Shown here one piece after another: positions 52,843 through 63,403 of a stretch of 63,403 nt of DNA (position 1 is the first letter of the stretch; the number at the start of each line of letters is the position of its first letter). The notes beneath the pieces are model-generated. The model was not told where the DNA came from, ran no database searches, and saw nothing but the letters and a program-made list of their open reading frames with translations. The position numbers and the translations under genes are program-made. Where the stretch lies: NCBI RefSeq assembly GCF_014879935.1, contig NZ_JACSRD010000113.1:1-63403 (forward strand), in the 5' to 3' direction. Origin of the DNA: Prosthecobacter sp. (GTDB taxonomy: Bacteria; Verrucomicrobiota; Verrucomicrobiia; Verrucomicrobiales; Verrucomicrobiaceae).

Positions 52843-54258
52843 ATGCCCTCCGCCACGCTTCAATTCCAAGACCGCCTCAATCGCCGTGCCTTCCTCAAGC
52901 AAAGCGGTCTCGCGCTCGGTTCCACCGCGCTCGCGTCACAACTTGTTGCCTCGCCAACGCACTTCGCGCCGAAGGCGAAACGCATCATCTACCTGTTCCA
53001 AAGCGGCGCTCCGTCGCAGATGGACCTGTTCGATCCGAAGCCGCAGATGGAAAAGCGCCGCGGCGAGGATCTGCCGGCCTCCATTCGCATGGGCCAGCGC
53101 CTCACCGGCATGACCTCGGGCCAGAAGACCTTCCCCGTGGCGCCGTCGATGTTCAAATTCGCGCAGCATGGCCAGAGTGGCGCGTGGATCAGCGAGCTGA
53201 TGCCGAACATCTCGAAGATCGCCGACGAGCTGTGCTTCATCCGCTCCATGCACACGGAGGCGATCAATCACGATCCCGCGATCACCTTCTGCCAGACCGG
53301 TTCGCAGCTCGCCGGCCGTCCCAGCATCGGTTCGTGGCTCAGCTACGGCCTCGGCAGCGAAAATCGCGATCTTCCCGCTTATGTCGTGCTCACCTCGTTC
53401 GGCACCGGCCGTCGCGATGACCAGCCGCTCTACGACCGCCTGTGGAGCAGCGGCTTCCTGCCCACGCAGCATCAAGGAGTGAAGTTCCGCAATGTGGGCG
53501 ATCCTGTTTTGTATCTCTCCGATCCCTCCGGGCTGAACCGCGGCATGCGTCGAGGCATGCTGGATGAGCTCGCCGCCTTGAATCAACGCGATCATCAGCT
53601 CTTCGGCGATCCGGAGATCACCGCCCGCATCGCGCAGTATGAAATGGCCTTCCGCATGCAGTCCAGCGTGCCCGATTTGATCGACACCTCGAAGGAACCG
53701 CAGCACGTGCTCGACGCCTACGGCCCGGAGGTCAGGAACCCCGGCACCTACGCGGCGAACTGCCTGCTCGCCCGCCGCCTCGCGGAACGCGACGTGCGCT
53801 TCATCCAGCTCTTCCACATGGGCTGGGACCATCACGGCGGCCTGCCGAACGCGATCAAAGGCCAGTGCTATGACACCGACCAGCCCACCGCCGCGTTGAT
53901 CAGGGATCTGAAGCAACGCGGCCTGCTAGACGACACGCTCATCGTGTGGGGCGGCGAATTCGGCCGCACCATCTACTCCCAGGGCACGCTGACCGAGACG
54001 AACTACGGCCGCGATCATCATCCGCGCTGCTTCACCCTCTTCATGGCCGGTGCGGGCGTGAAAAAAGGCATCACCTACGGCGAAACGGATGATTATTGCT
54101 ACAACATCACACGTGATCCCGTCCACGTGCACGATTTGAATGCCACGATCCTGCATCTCCTCGGCCTCAATCACGAACGCCTCACCTTCCGCTTCCAGGG
54201 CCGCGACTACCGGCTCACGGACATCCACGGAAACCTGGTGAAGGGCGTGGTGGCGTGA
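52843..54258 (+). CDS. DUF1501 protein (second copy)
   Basis: The 471-residue protein starts one base after the PSD1 stop. It has a twin-arginine signal ([20 protein letters not shown]) and the DUF1501 series [96 protein letters not shown] and [19 protein letters not shown]. Compared with the first copy (19832) the active-site-like His and Asp positions are the same. A sulfatase/phosphatase-like fold is expected, with unknown substrate. Confidence 0.92.
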   Translation: MPSATLQFQDRLNRRAFLKQSGLALGSTALASQLVASPTHFAPKAKRIIYLFQSGAPSQMDLFDPKPQMEKRRGEDLPASIRMGQRLTGMTSGQKTFPVAPSMFKFAQHGQSGAWISELMPNISKIADELCFIRSMHTEAINHDPAITFCQTGSQLAGRPSIGSWLSYGLGSENRDLPAYVVLTSFGTGRRDDQPLYDRLWSSGFLPTQHQGVKFRNVGDPVLYLSDPSGLNRGMRRGMLDELAALNQRDHQLFGDPEITARIAQYEMAFRMQSSVPDLIDTSKEPQHVLDAYGPEVRNPGTYAANCLLARRLAERDVRFIQLFHMGWDHHGGLPNAIKGQCYDTDQPTAALIRDLKQRGLLDDTLIVWGGEFGRTIYSQGTLTETNYGRDHHPRCFTLFMAGAGVKKGITYGETDDYCYNITRDPVHVHDLNATILHLLGLNHERLTFRFQGRDYRLTDIHGNLVKGVVA

Positions 54259-54368
54259 GCCGGGCGGAGATGGCCGTTCTCAACGCTCTGCTTCACAAGA
54301 TCGAGGCCGGACATTCTCCTTGCATCACCCAGGGCTGAAAGCATCGTTCAAGCGATTGGAATCTCCGC

Positions 54369-54551
54369 ATGCCAACGAACCACAACATCTCCAAAAAGCT
54401 CATGGCTTATTCGGAGGTCCGCAAGGGCTTCTCCGAGGCGCTGCGGGAGCAGTTGCAGTCCCAGGGACCGGTGACGAAGGCAGCCATCCGGAAGATCCAA
54501 CAGAGCAGGAAATACGCGCACTCGCCCGTTTCGGCCATGATGTGGGATTGA
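54369..54551 (+). CDS. Small hypothetical protein before the kinase-like pseudogene
   Basis: The 60-residue frame (MPTNHNISKKLMAYSEVRKG, helical, then a basic RKIQQSRKYAHSPVS) is protein-like. It could be a small intact gene or the start of the decayed gene that follows in other frames. Base composition is poorer in G+C than surroundings. No family was recognised. Confidence 0.4.
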   Translation: MPTNHNISKKLMAYSEVRKGFSEALREQLQSQGPVTKAAIRKIQQSRKYAHSPVSAMMWD

Positions 54552-54576
54552 TTCTCGAGACCAGCACCGTCACCTG

Positions 54577-55094
54577 ATGAGCGGTGCCGAGTTTGTGGGC
54601 AAAGGCATGGAACATGTGGTTGTGGTGCCAGAAGGAATGAACTGCGTCTTGAAGGACCATGATCCGCGTGTGTTTGATCCGGAAACCTTCGAGATTTCCA
54701 CAAGCCAGCAGAACTGCTGTTCGAGTACCTGACTGACCACTTGCTTGCCAATCACTTCTTCGGCGACGACATCCGGCTGCACGGCCTCTATTTTGAGCAG
54801 TCACATCTCCACGTGCTTCTGACACAGCCATTCGTTGCTGGTCGGCACCCAGACTGGGACGAGCTTGTGGAACTGCTTGAAGCCCAGGGTCTCATCCATG
54901 AACAACAGAACAGCCGCCAATCCAAGTTCTGGGTGAATGGCGGATCAGCCGGAAACATTCTGGTCACCGACGTTCATGAAGACAACGTGATCGTCATGGC
55001 TTCCGGCAAAGCGCATCCGATTGACGTTCACTTCTCCTTCCCAACCAGGGCGACACGACACAAGGCGCTGCGAGTGCTGGGACTGTGGGATTGA
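54577..55094 (+). pseudogene. Frameshifted polyvalent-protein-kinase-like gene
   Basis: Frame +1 from ATG 54577 reads MSGAEFVGKGMEHVVVVPEG, then NCVLKDHDPRVFDPETF, resembling the N-lobe of the polyvalent protein kinase domain seen on mobile elements. This frame ends at 54739. The downstream frame continues the same domain: KPAELLFEYLTDHLLANHFF from 54702, then GDDIRLHGLYFEQSHLHVLL, TQPFVAGRHPD, and the catalytic-like VTDVHEDNVIVM and HPIDVHFSFP. So one frameshift between about 54677 and 54705 breaks the gene. ATG 54577 overlaps the TGA of another short frame (TGATG). It looks like a recently inactivated mobile or conflict gene. The family call is from memory. Confidence 0.6.
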
Positions 55095-55179
55095 ACTTGC
55101 AGCGCCTGCACGTTGCAGTGGGTTTCCATTCCGCACTTGCACCCGCCTTCCGTTCGGCGGAGAGGCGGAGGCCATCCTC

Positions 55180-56031
55180 ATGTCCCTGAAGCTCATTCTG
55201 ACTCATCCCGGCGGTGCCCATAAAGACGAATTCCTGGCCTGCAGCCTTCTAGCCGCCGTTCATCGCGTGCCCATCGTGAGGCGTGAGCCCACAGCCGAGG
55301 AGCTGGCGGACGTTTCGACGGCTGTGGTCGATGTCGGCGGCGAGCACGCGCCCGAACGGCACAACTTCGACCACCATCAGTTTCCAGCCGATCATCCGCC
55401 GGTGTGCGCGTTGAGCCTCGTGCTGCAGCATCTCGGCGTCTATGAGGACGCCCGCCAGTTTTGCGACTGGCTTGAGCCTGCGGAGTGGTTTGATACTCGC
55501 GGCCCGAACGTGACCGCCAAGTGGCTCGGTGTGAACCGCGAGGCGATGAACAAGCTGAACTCGCCAGTCGATGTCACGGTGCTGCGTCGCTTTGCCAAAG
55601 CCAAACGTCTCGAACCCGGCGAGCCCTTGTGGGAAATCCTCAGTTACATCGGCCAGGACCTGCTGGACTATCTGCGTGAGCTTCGGGCACGCCTCGACTT
55701 CATCGCGTTGAATGCGCAGATTTGGAGCATGGACGACCATGAGGTGCTTTTCTTGCCCCGCATCGAACCGTTGGGAGACGAACCTTCCGCTGGCATCGGC
55801 CGCTACCTGGAAAGCATCGGCAAAAACGCAAGCGTCGTCGCCCTCATCTACCCCGACCGTCGCGGCAGCGGCTACGGCCTTTCCCGGCACAACGATGCGC
55901 CTCACTACGACTTCACCCGCATCGAGAAAGAACCCGATGTCCATTTCGCCCACGCCCGGGGCTTTGTAGCGAAGACGTCGGCGACGGAAATGGAACGAGT
56001 GAAGGCCTTGCTGGCGATGGCGAGGGTGTAG
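55180..56031 (+). CDS. MYG1-family (UPF0160) nuclease-like protein
   Basis: The 283-residue protein starts at ATG 55180 (MSLKLILTHPGGAHKDEFLA). It is a DHH-like MYG1 protein: THPGGAHKDEFLACSLLAAV has the first metal Asp/His, AVVDVGGEHAPERHNFDHHQ the DHH-like block with Asp, His and FDHHQ, and VARG-type late residues include DVHFAHARGFVAKTSAT. The eukaryotic homologue is a 3'-5' RNA exonuclease of mitochondria and nucleus; bacterial roles are less clear. It is convergent with thrS, with 38 bases between. No operon partner. Confidence 0.85.
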   Translation: MSLKLILTHPGGAHKDEFLACSLLAAVHRVPIVRREPTAEELADVSTAVVDVGGEHAPERHNFDHHQFPADHPPVCALSLVLQHLGVYEDARQFCDWLEPAEWFDTRGPNVTAKWLGVNREAMNKLNSPVDVTVLRRFAKAKRLEPGEPLWEILSYIGQDLLDYLRELRARLDFIALNAQIWSMDDHEVLFLPRIEPLGDEPSAGIGRYLESIGKNASVVALIYPDRRGSGYGLSRHNDAPHYDFTRIEKEPDVHFAHARGFVAKTSATEMERVKALLAMARV

Positions 56032-56069
56032 ATCAACAACACCCTCGCAGTCCCGATAACCCTTCGCAG

Positions 56070-58031
<1,962 letters not shown>

Positions 58032-58305
58032 GGTTGAAAATGGAGGGCCGTGTCCATGCCGCAGGACGGCGGGGGTTTCAAGCGGTTCGCCGTTGTCAGT
58101 CAGCGGTTCATCGCCGTGATGAGCCGATTTGACCAGAGAACACCCCTGCCCTATCTGAAGCCGCTTCCTCTAAATCGGAGGCTCTTTTCCCCCTGTGCTG
58201 CCGGTGGCTGCCCGACGCCCTCCACCACATCGTCCGGCCCTCCCCAGAAGACTCCGCCAGGAATAGCGGCAGCCAGACAGGCCCAAAGAAACGAATTCCC
58301 CAGCC

Positions 58306-59493
58306 ATGAGTTCCCCTTTCTCCATTTCGCTCGCCGTCCTGGCCCTGCTGCTGATGGCCTGCGATCGTCACGCCCAGAACAAACCTGGCGGACCGCCCAT
58401 GGCACCGATGGGGCCCATGGAAGTGAATGTTCTGACGATCCAAACGACGCCCGTCACCCTCACGCAGGATCTTCCGGGCCGCATCTCCGCCTTCCGCGTG
58501 GCGGAAGTCCGCGCACGGGTGAATGGCATCGTCTTGAAGCGCCTGTTTGAGGAAGGCAGCGATGTGAAGGCCGGCCAGCCGCTTTATGAGATCAATCCGG
58601 CTCCGTATCAGACCGAGCTCGACCGCGCCACGGCCACCCTCGCACGCGCCCAGGCCAGTCTGACCGCCGCAAACCTCAAGGAAGAGCGTCTGCGCGGCCT
58701 GCGTGACACCAAGGCCATCAGCGAGCAGGATTACGAGGACGCCATCGCCGCAAAGCAGATGGGCGATGCGGATGTTCTGGTGGCCGAGGCTGCCGTGCGC
58801 TCCGCCCGCATCAATCTGGGCTACACACAGGTCACATCGCCCGTGGACGGGCGCATCGGCATCTCGCAGGTCACGGAAGGCGCCTACGTGCAGTCTGCCA
58901 ACGCCACGCTTCTCGCCACCGTGCAGCAGATTGACCGCGTGTATGTCGATGTGACGCAGCCCAGCAGCGAGTTGCTGCGTTTAAAGCGCGATCTCGCCAG
59001 CGGCCGCTTGAAGGCAGACAAATCGGGCAAAGCGCAGGTGAAACTCATTCACGAAAATGGCGACATCCATCCGGAGGAAGGCACGCTGGAGATGTCAGAC
59101 GTGACCGTGAATGCGATGACGAACTCCGTCACCATCCGTGCCCTGTTTCCTAATCCTCGTGGCGACCTGCTGCCGGGCCTGTTTGTCCGCGCCCGTTTGC
59201 AGGAAGGCACCAGGCCGGATGCCATCCTGGTGCCGCAGCCGGCCGTGAGCCGCAATCCCAAGGGCGAACCCACCGCGCTCGTCGTCGGCGCTGACAACAC
59301 GGTCGAACTGCGTGTGCTGGAGACACCCCGCGCGGTCGGCGGCCAGTGGCTGGTCAGCTCTGGATTGAAACCGGGCGACCAAGTCATCCTCAACAACCTG
59401 CAAAAGGTCCGGCCCGGCATGCAGGTGAAAGTCGTCGATGCGGCTCCAGATGCTGCGGCTGTCTCCAGCTCCCCCGCAGTGAAGCCGCACTAA
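58306..59493 (+). CDS. RND efflux membrane-fusion adaptor (AcrA/MexA-like)
   Basis: The 395-residue lipoprotein (lipobox LLMAC, Cys19) has the adaptor order: barrel-sandwich strand RVAEVRARVNGIVLKRLFEE, hairpin helices with QASLTAANLKEERLRGLRDT, lipoyl-like GYTQVTSPVDGRIGISQVTE, beta-barrel GDIHPEEGTLEMSDVTVNA, then the membrane-proximal domain (VLVGADNTVELRVLETP). It bridges the RND pump and an outer-membrane channel. The pump gene follows 12 bases later. No TolC-like gene is present in the window. Confidence 0.93.
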   Translation: MSSPFSISLAVLALLLMACDRHAQNKPGGPPMAPMGPMEVNVLTIQTTPVTLTQDLPGRISAFRVAEVRARVNGIVLKRLFEEGSDVKAGQPLYEINPAPYQTELDRATATLARAQASLTAANLKEERLRGLRDTKAISEQDYEDAIAAKQMGDADVLVAEAAVRSARINLGYTQVTSPVDGRIGISQVTEGAYVQSANATLLATVQQIDRVYVDVTQPSSELLRLKRDLASGRLKADKSGKAQVKLIHENGDIHPEEGTLEMSDVTVNAMTNSVTIRALFPNPRGDLLPGLFVRARLQEGTRPDAILVPQPAVSRNPKGEPTALVVGADNTVELRVLETPRAVGGQWLVSSGLKPGDQVILNNLQKVRPGMQVKVVDAAPDAAAVSSSPAVKPH

Positions 59494-59505
59494 CACCACC
59501 CTCGC

Positions 59506-62500
59506 ATGTCCCGATTTTTCATCGACCGGCCGGTGTTTGCGTGGGTGATCGCCATTGTGATCATGCTGGCGGGCGCCATCGCCATTTCCACCCTGCCCAT
59601 TGCGCAATATCCCAGCATCGCGCCGCCCACCATCACCGTCATCGCCACGTATCCCGGTGCTTCGGCCAAAACACTCGAGGACACGGTCACCCAGGTCATC
59701 GAGCAGCGCCTCAACGGCATCGACAACCTGCGCTACATCGAATCGGCGAGCACCTCCGATGGCACCGCCACCATCACCGTCACGTTTGAAGGTGGCACCA
59801 ATCCCGACACCGCCCAGGTGCAGGTGCAGAACAAGGTCGCGCTGGCCACGGCCCTGCTGCCGCAGGAGGTGCAGCAGCAGGGCGTGCAGGTGAACAAATC
59901 GGTGCGAAACTTCCTCATAGTCGTCGGCCTCATTTCGGAGGATGGCACCATGTCCGGCACCGATCTGGCCGACTACAACTCCAGCGTCATGCGTGATCCC
60001 ATCAGCCGCCTGCCCGGCGTCGGTGAAATTCAGAGCTTCGGCACGCAGTATGCCATGCGCATCTGGCTGGATCCCGACAAGCTGACGAAATACCACCTCG
60101 CCACGTCCGACATTGTCTCCGCCGTGCGGGCGCAGAATGCCCAGGTCTCCGCCGGAGCGCTCGGAGCCCTGCCGGCCGTGCCCGGGCAGTTGCTGAACGC
60201 CACGATCATGGCGCAGAGCCGTTTGCAGACGCCGGAACAGTTCGAAGCGATCCTGCTGCGCGTCAGTCCAGATGGCTCGCGCGTGTTCCTGCGGGATGTC
60301 GCCCGCGTCGAACTCGGCAGTGAGAACTACAACGTTCTCGCCCGCTTCAACGGCAAACCAGCCAGTGGCATGGCCATCCGTCCTGCGATGGGTGCGAACG
60401 CCCTGGAGACGGTGGACGCGGTGAAACAAAAGGTCGCGGAGATGTCGCAGTTCTTCCCGCCCGGTGTGAGGGCCATCTACCCTTACGACACCACTCAGTT
60501 TGTCCGCATTTCCGTCGAGGAGGTGGTGAAGACGCTCATCGAGGCCGTCGTGCTCGTCTTCCTCGTCATGTTCCTCTTCCTGCAAAGCTGGCGTGCCACG
60601 CTGATCCCGACCATCGCCGTGCCCGTCGTGCTGCTCGGCACCTTCGGCGTCATGGCGGCCGCCGGTTACTCCATCAACACGCTCACGCTCTTCGGCCTCG
60701 TGCTCGCCATCGGCCTGCTGGTCGATGACGCCATCGTCGTCGTCGAAAACGTCGAACGCGTGATGCAGGAGGAAGGCCTGCCGCCGAAGGAGGCCACGCG
60801 GAAGTCCATGCACCAGATCAGCGGAGCCCTCGTTGGCATCGGCCTCGTGCTGTGCGCCGCGTTTGTGCCCATGGCCTTCTTCACCGGCTCCAGCGGCGTG
60901 ATTTACCGGCAGTTCTCTCTCATCATCGTCAGCTCCGTCACGTTGTCTGTGTTCGTGGCGCTCATCCTCACCCCGGCCTTGTGCGCCACCCTGCTCAAAC
61001 CGATGGCCCAGGGCCATCACCTCGCGAAACGCGGCCCCTTCGGCTGGTTCAACCGCGCCTTTGAAAGCACCGCCGACCGCTACGCACGCGCCGTCGGCCA
61101 CTTCCTGCGCCACTACGTGCTCGCGCTCATTCCTTATGCCGCCATCGCCGGAGCGGTCGTGTTTTTCTTCCTGCGTGCGCCCACCGGCTTCCTGCCGGAC
61201 GAGGACACCGGCGTCCTCTTTGCCATGGCGCAGTTGCCGCCCGGTTCCACACGCGAGCAGTCCGATCTCGTGCTGCAAAAGATGGAGAAACACTTCTTTG
61301 AGGAGGAGAAAGACCTCGTCGAAGGCGGCTTCGGCGTCCTCGGCTTCAGCTTCAGCGGCAACGCGCAGAACCAGGTGCTCATGTTCGTCAAACTGAAGCC
61401 CTGGGAGGAGCGCAAGCTGCCCTCGCAGAAGGTGAAGGCCATCCAGGGCCGTGCGATGGCGAAATTCGCCCAGTTCAAGGACGCGCTCGCCTTCTCCTTC
61501 GCCCCGCCCGCCGTGCTGGAGCTCGGCACCGCCACCGGCTTCGATTTGCGGCTCGTCGATCTCGGCGGCCTCGGCCACGACGCGCTCATGGGTGCGCAGG
61601 GCCAGCTCCTCGGCATGGCCATGAAGAATCCCGTGCTCGCCGGCGTGCGTCCGAACGGCCTCGCCGATACGGCCGTGTATCAGATCGACATCGACCAGGT
61701 CAAGGCCAGCGCCCTCGGGCTCTCGCTCGCGGAGGTCAATGCCTCGCTCAGCACCATCTGGGGCTCCACCTACATCAACGACTTCATCGACAAGAACCGC
61801 GTCAAACGCGTCATGATGCAGGGCGATGCCCCCTTCCGCATGCTGCCGCAGGACATCAACCGCTGGCACGTGCGCAACTCCCAGGGAGACATGGTTCCCT
61901 TCTCCGCCTTTTCCAGCGCCTCCTGGCGGCTCGGCTCGCCAAAGCTCGAGCGCTTCAACGGCGCCCCGTCGCTTTCCATCCTCGGCGAACCCGCCCCCGG
62001 CCACAGTTCAGGCGAGGCCATGGGCGAGATCGAGGCCATGGCGAAGCAGCTCCCGCCCGGCATCGGCATCGAGTGGGCCGGACTCTCCTTCGAAGAGCAG
62101 CTCTCCGGCTCCAAATCGGCTGCGCTTTACGCCATCGCCCTCCTGATGGTCTTCCTCTGCCTAGCCGCCCTCTACGAAAGCTGGGCCATCCCTTTCTCTG
62201 TGATGATGGACATGCCCCTCGGTGCCCTCGGCGTCGTCGCCGCCACCCAGTGGCGCGGCATGCCGAACGACATCTACTTCCAGATCGGCCTCATCACCAT
62301 CATCGGGCTCTCCGCCAAGAACGCCATCCTCGTCGTCGAATTCGCCAAGGAGCACTTCGACCGCGGGGCCACGCTCATTGAGGCAGCACTGCACGCCACC
62401 CGCCAGCGTCTGCGGCCCATCCTCATGACCTCCATCGCCTTTGGGCTCGGCGTCCTGCCCCTCGCGCTCAATACCGGCGCGGGCTCCGGCAGTCAGAACG

Positions 62501-62643
62501 CCATCGGCACCGGCATCGTCGGCGGCGCGATCACCACCACCCTGCTCGGCCTCTTCTTCGTCCCGCTCTACTTCGTCGTCATCCTGCGTCTCTTCCGCGT
62601 CAAGCCGCTCCAGCCTCCGCAAAACAACGCGCAGATCGCCTGA
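59506..62643 (+). CDS. RND multidrug efflux pump (AcrB/HAE1 family)
   Basis: The 1045-residue inner-membrane pump starts [20 protein letters not shown]. It shows the HAE1 layout: two halves each with six transmembrane segments and large porter loops. Proton-relay aspartates are in [20 protein letters not shown], and the lysine helix is [20 protein letters not shown]. The porter region has [20 protein letters not shown]. Length and order match AcrB. It exports amphipathic compounds by proton antiport with the upstream adaptor. The outer channel must be encoded elsewhere. Confidence 0.95.
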   Translation: MSRFFIDRPVFAWVIAIVIMLAGAIAISTLPIAQYPSIAPPTITVIATYPGASAKTLEDTVTQVIEQRLNGIDNLRYIESASTSDGTATITVTFEGGTNPDTAQVQVQNKVALATALLPQEVQQQGVQVNKSVRNFLIVVGLISEDGTMSGTDLADYNSSVMRDPISRLPGVGEIQSFGTQYAMRIWLDPDKLTKYHLATSDIVSAVRAQNAQVSAGALGALPAVPGQLLNATIMAQSRLQTPEQFEAILLRVSPDGSRVFLRDVARVELGSENYNVLARFNGKPASGMAIRPAMGANALETVDAVKQKVAEMSQFFPPGVRAIYPYDTTQFVRISVEEVVKTLIEAVVLVFLVMFLFLQSWRATLIPTIAVPVVLLGTFGVMAAAGYSINTLTLFGLVLAIGLLVDDAIVVVENVERVMQEEGLPPKEATRKSMHQISGALVGIGLVLCAAFVPMAFFTGSSGVIYRQFSLIIVSSVTLSVFVALILTPALCATLLKPMAQGHHLAKRGPFGWFNRAFESTADRYARAVGHFLRHYVLALIPYAAIAGAVVFFFLRAPTGFLPDEDTGVLFAMAQLPPGSTREQSDLVLQKMEKHFFEEEKDLVEGGFGVLGFSFSGNAQNQVLMFVKLKPWEERKLPSQKVKAIQGRAMAKFAQFKDALAFSFAPPAVLELGTATGFDLRLVDLGGLGHDALMGAQGQLLGMAMKNPVLAGVRPNGLADTAVYQIDIDQVKASALGLSLAEVNASLSTIWGSTYINDFIDKNRVKRVMMQGDAPFRMLPQDINRWHVRNSQGDMVPFSAFSSASWRLGSPKLERFNGAPSLSILGEPAPGHSSGEAMGEIEAMAKQLPPGIGIEWAGLSFEEQLSGSKSAALYAIALLMVFLCLAALYESWAIPFSVMMDMPLGALGVVAATQWRGMPNDIYFQIGLITIIGLSAKNAILVVEFAKEHFDRGATLIEAALHATRQRLRPILMTSIAFGLGVLPLALNTGAGSGSQNAIGTGIVGGAITTTLLGLFFVPLYFVVILRLFRVKPLQPPQNNAQIA

Positions 62644-62736
62644 TCTGTCATTCTCCCTCCGTCAGCGCCGCTTGGGGAAAACCTGATGCCGCGTCCGGGG
62701 TGCCACATTGAGCGGCACGTGCGATGAAAAGGCCTC

Positions 62737-62928
62737 ATGAAACCATCCTCAGAGCCCCTCGTCTTCATTCGCAGCCCTCACCTTGGCGACACCCACCCCA
62801 AGGCTCCCCAATGGCACGCCGTGAATGTCCGCACCCTCATCAGCGCCGACATCGAAGGCAAAATCATCTATCTCGGTCCGCGCAAAGAGCGCGTCGAGGA
62901 AGCCTACGTCCTCAAGGCGGCCGCTTGA
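62737..62928 (+). CDS. Small hypothetical protein
   Basis: The 63-residue frame begins MKPSSEPLVFIRSPHLGDTH and has a beta-like core (VRTLISADIEGKIIYLGPRK). AAAAGG lies five bases before the ATG, a good ribosome binding site for this genome, which supports it. No family was recognised. Confidence 0.5.
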   Translation: MKPSSEPLVFIRSPHLGDTHPKAPQWHAVNVRTLISADIEGKIIYLGPRKERVEEAYVLKAAA

Positions 62929-63157
62929 GCCACCGGGTGACCGAAAGCCCGGCACCACAGCGCGGAGGCGGAACACGGTTTTCGTTCTGCAAGCAACTGC
63001 CGGTACAAGCGGTTCTGTGCCTCCTGCCCGCCGGGCTGGATCCATGCTGTATGACCGCCGCAGGAACGCGCTCAGGTCGCCCGGTGCATTCACGTGGAAA
63101 CCGGATCTGGCAGTTGGTTGTCATCTGCGAAACTGATGGTAAAGGGCCGCGAAGACC

Positions 63158-63340
63158 ATGCGCAGTCAGAAACAGAACAACCGCCCTCCCCGTCCCTTCA
63201 AGAATCAGCAGGATTCCGGCCGCTGGTCCGGCGGATCCGGCAACGGCGGCTTCATTCCGCCGCCGAGAGTGCCGCAGCCGATGAAGAAGAAGGACGAGGA
63301 GCCAACGAAGGGTCAGGAACACGAGAAGAGCCAGTCCTAG
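63158..63340 (+). CDS. Small low-complexity hypothetical protein
   Basis: The 60-residue protein is rich in Gly, Pro, Gln, Lys and Ser (RWSGGSGNGGFIPPPRVPQP, then KKKDEE) and looks disordered. The ATG at 63158 has no strong ribosome binding site. It may be a real small verrucomicrobial protein or a chance frame. Confidence 0.4.
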   Translation: MRSQKQNNRPPRPFKNQQDSGRWSGGSGNGGFIPPPRVPQPMKKKDEEPTKGQEHEKSQS

Positions 63341-63348
63341 GCAGTGTT

Positions 63349-63403
63349 TTAAAACCTCTTGAGCGGCTGCATCCAATCGATGACAGCGGCGAAAGCGAGC
63401 AGT
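63349..63403 (-). CDS. Possible 3' end of a transposase-like gene, 5' part outside the window
   Basis: On the minus strand the last 17 codons before a TAA at 63349-63351 read LLAFAAVIDWMQPLKRF, open to the window edge. This resembles the hydrophobic-tryptophan C-terminus of some IS4/IS5-type transposases (a run of Ala/Ile followed by W and RF). It is too short to be sure, and no inverted repeat was found. Confidence 0.3.
   Translation of the reverse strand, partial: LLAFAAVIDWMQPLKRF

Noticed and set aside
59095..62004. Long minus-strand frame of 969 codons
   Set aside because: Antisense shadow of the RND adaptor 3' end and pump gene; His/Gly/Asp-rich composition typical of mirrored high-G+C codons.

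Overview
The window looks like chromosomal DNA of a member of the Verrucomicrobiota, probably Verrucomicrobiaceae (Prosthecobacter-like). This rests on high G+C, two PSCyt1-DUF1549-DUF1553 / DUF1501 enzyme sets, a DUF1080 protein, an ECF sigma factor coupled to a FecR-like protein, a very large GreA-type factor of the Chlamydia/Verrucomicrobia kind, and HU/DUF4469 and 'Fn3-leader' genes. These assignments are from memory of the families; no search was run. No rRNA, tRNA, complete insertion sequence or CRISPR array was seen.

Layout. 1-5.4 kb: a 5'-truncated LRR protein, a palindrome cluster, an HU-like/DUF4469 gene whose stop codon opens a 22-bp tandem array of about 14 units, a TlpA thioredoxin and the GreA fusion. 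5.5-12.5 kb: a secreted possible NlpC/P60-like protein, a Tat-exported TIM-barrel protein, a ParE-type topoisomerase subunit ended by a perfect 16-bp hairpin, a tandem-DUF1080 protein and a second TlpA protein. 12.5-21.3 kb: a large PSD1 cytochrome protein divergent from an ECF sigma/FecR pair, a halogenase-like flavoprotein, a ParD/ParE toxin-antitoxin pair and a DUF1501 protein. 21.4-28 kb: two small membrane proteins, a DUF748/AsmA-like protein, a lipoprotein amidase, a TPR protein and a secreted beta-helix protein.

28-37 kb is the most interesting part. Two sugar-acid enzymes (a ketoglutarate-semialdehyde-type aldehyde dehydrogenase and an FAH-fold enzyme) flank an overlapping pair encoding a P-loop NTPase and a TPR protein. 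Next comes a MerR/B12-binding (CarH/LitR-type) regulator, divergent from a coupled operon of an SpmA-SpmB-like membrane protein and a glutamate racemase homologue with a signal peptide.

37-49 kb: BipA/TypA, DUF4159, an SGNH-type esterase, a truncated gene leader, palindromic intergenic DNA, DUF4126, DUF2237, a PL6 polysaccharide lyase, an altronate/galactarate dehydratase, an ABC half-transporter with a degenerate nucleotide-binding domain, and a GcvH-like protein. 49.7-54.3 kb: a second, tightly coupled PSD1/DUF1501 pair. 54.3-55.1 kb: a small ORF and a frameshifted kinase-like pseudogene. 55-63 kb: a MYG1 homologue, threonyl-tRNA synthetase with an internal insertion, an RND efflux adaptor and pump, and two small hypothetical genes. 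A possible transposase 3' end lies at the right edge.

Taken together this is a heterotrophic polysaccharide and sugar-acid degrader. Secreted enzymes (PSD1/DUF1501, DUF1080, PL6, SGNH esterase) feed cytoplasmic oxidation (dehydratase, FAH enzyme, aldehyde dehydrogenase to 2-oxoglutarate), interspersed with housekeeping genes and a few mobile or conflict-type modules.
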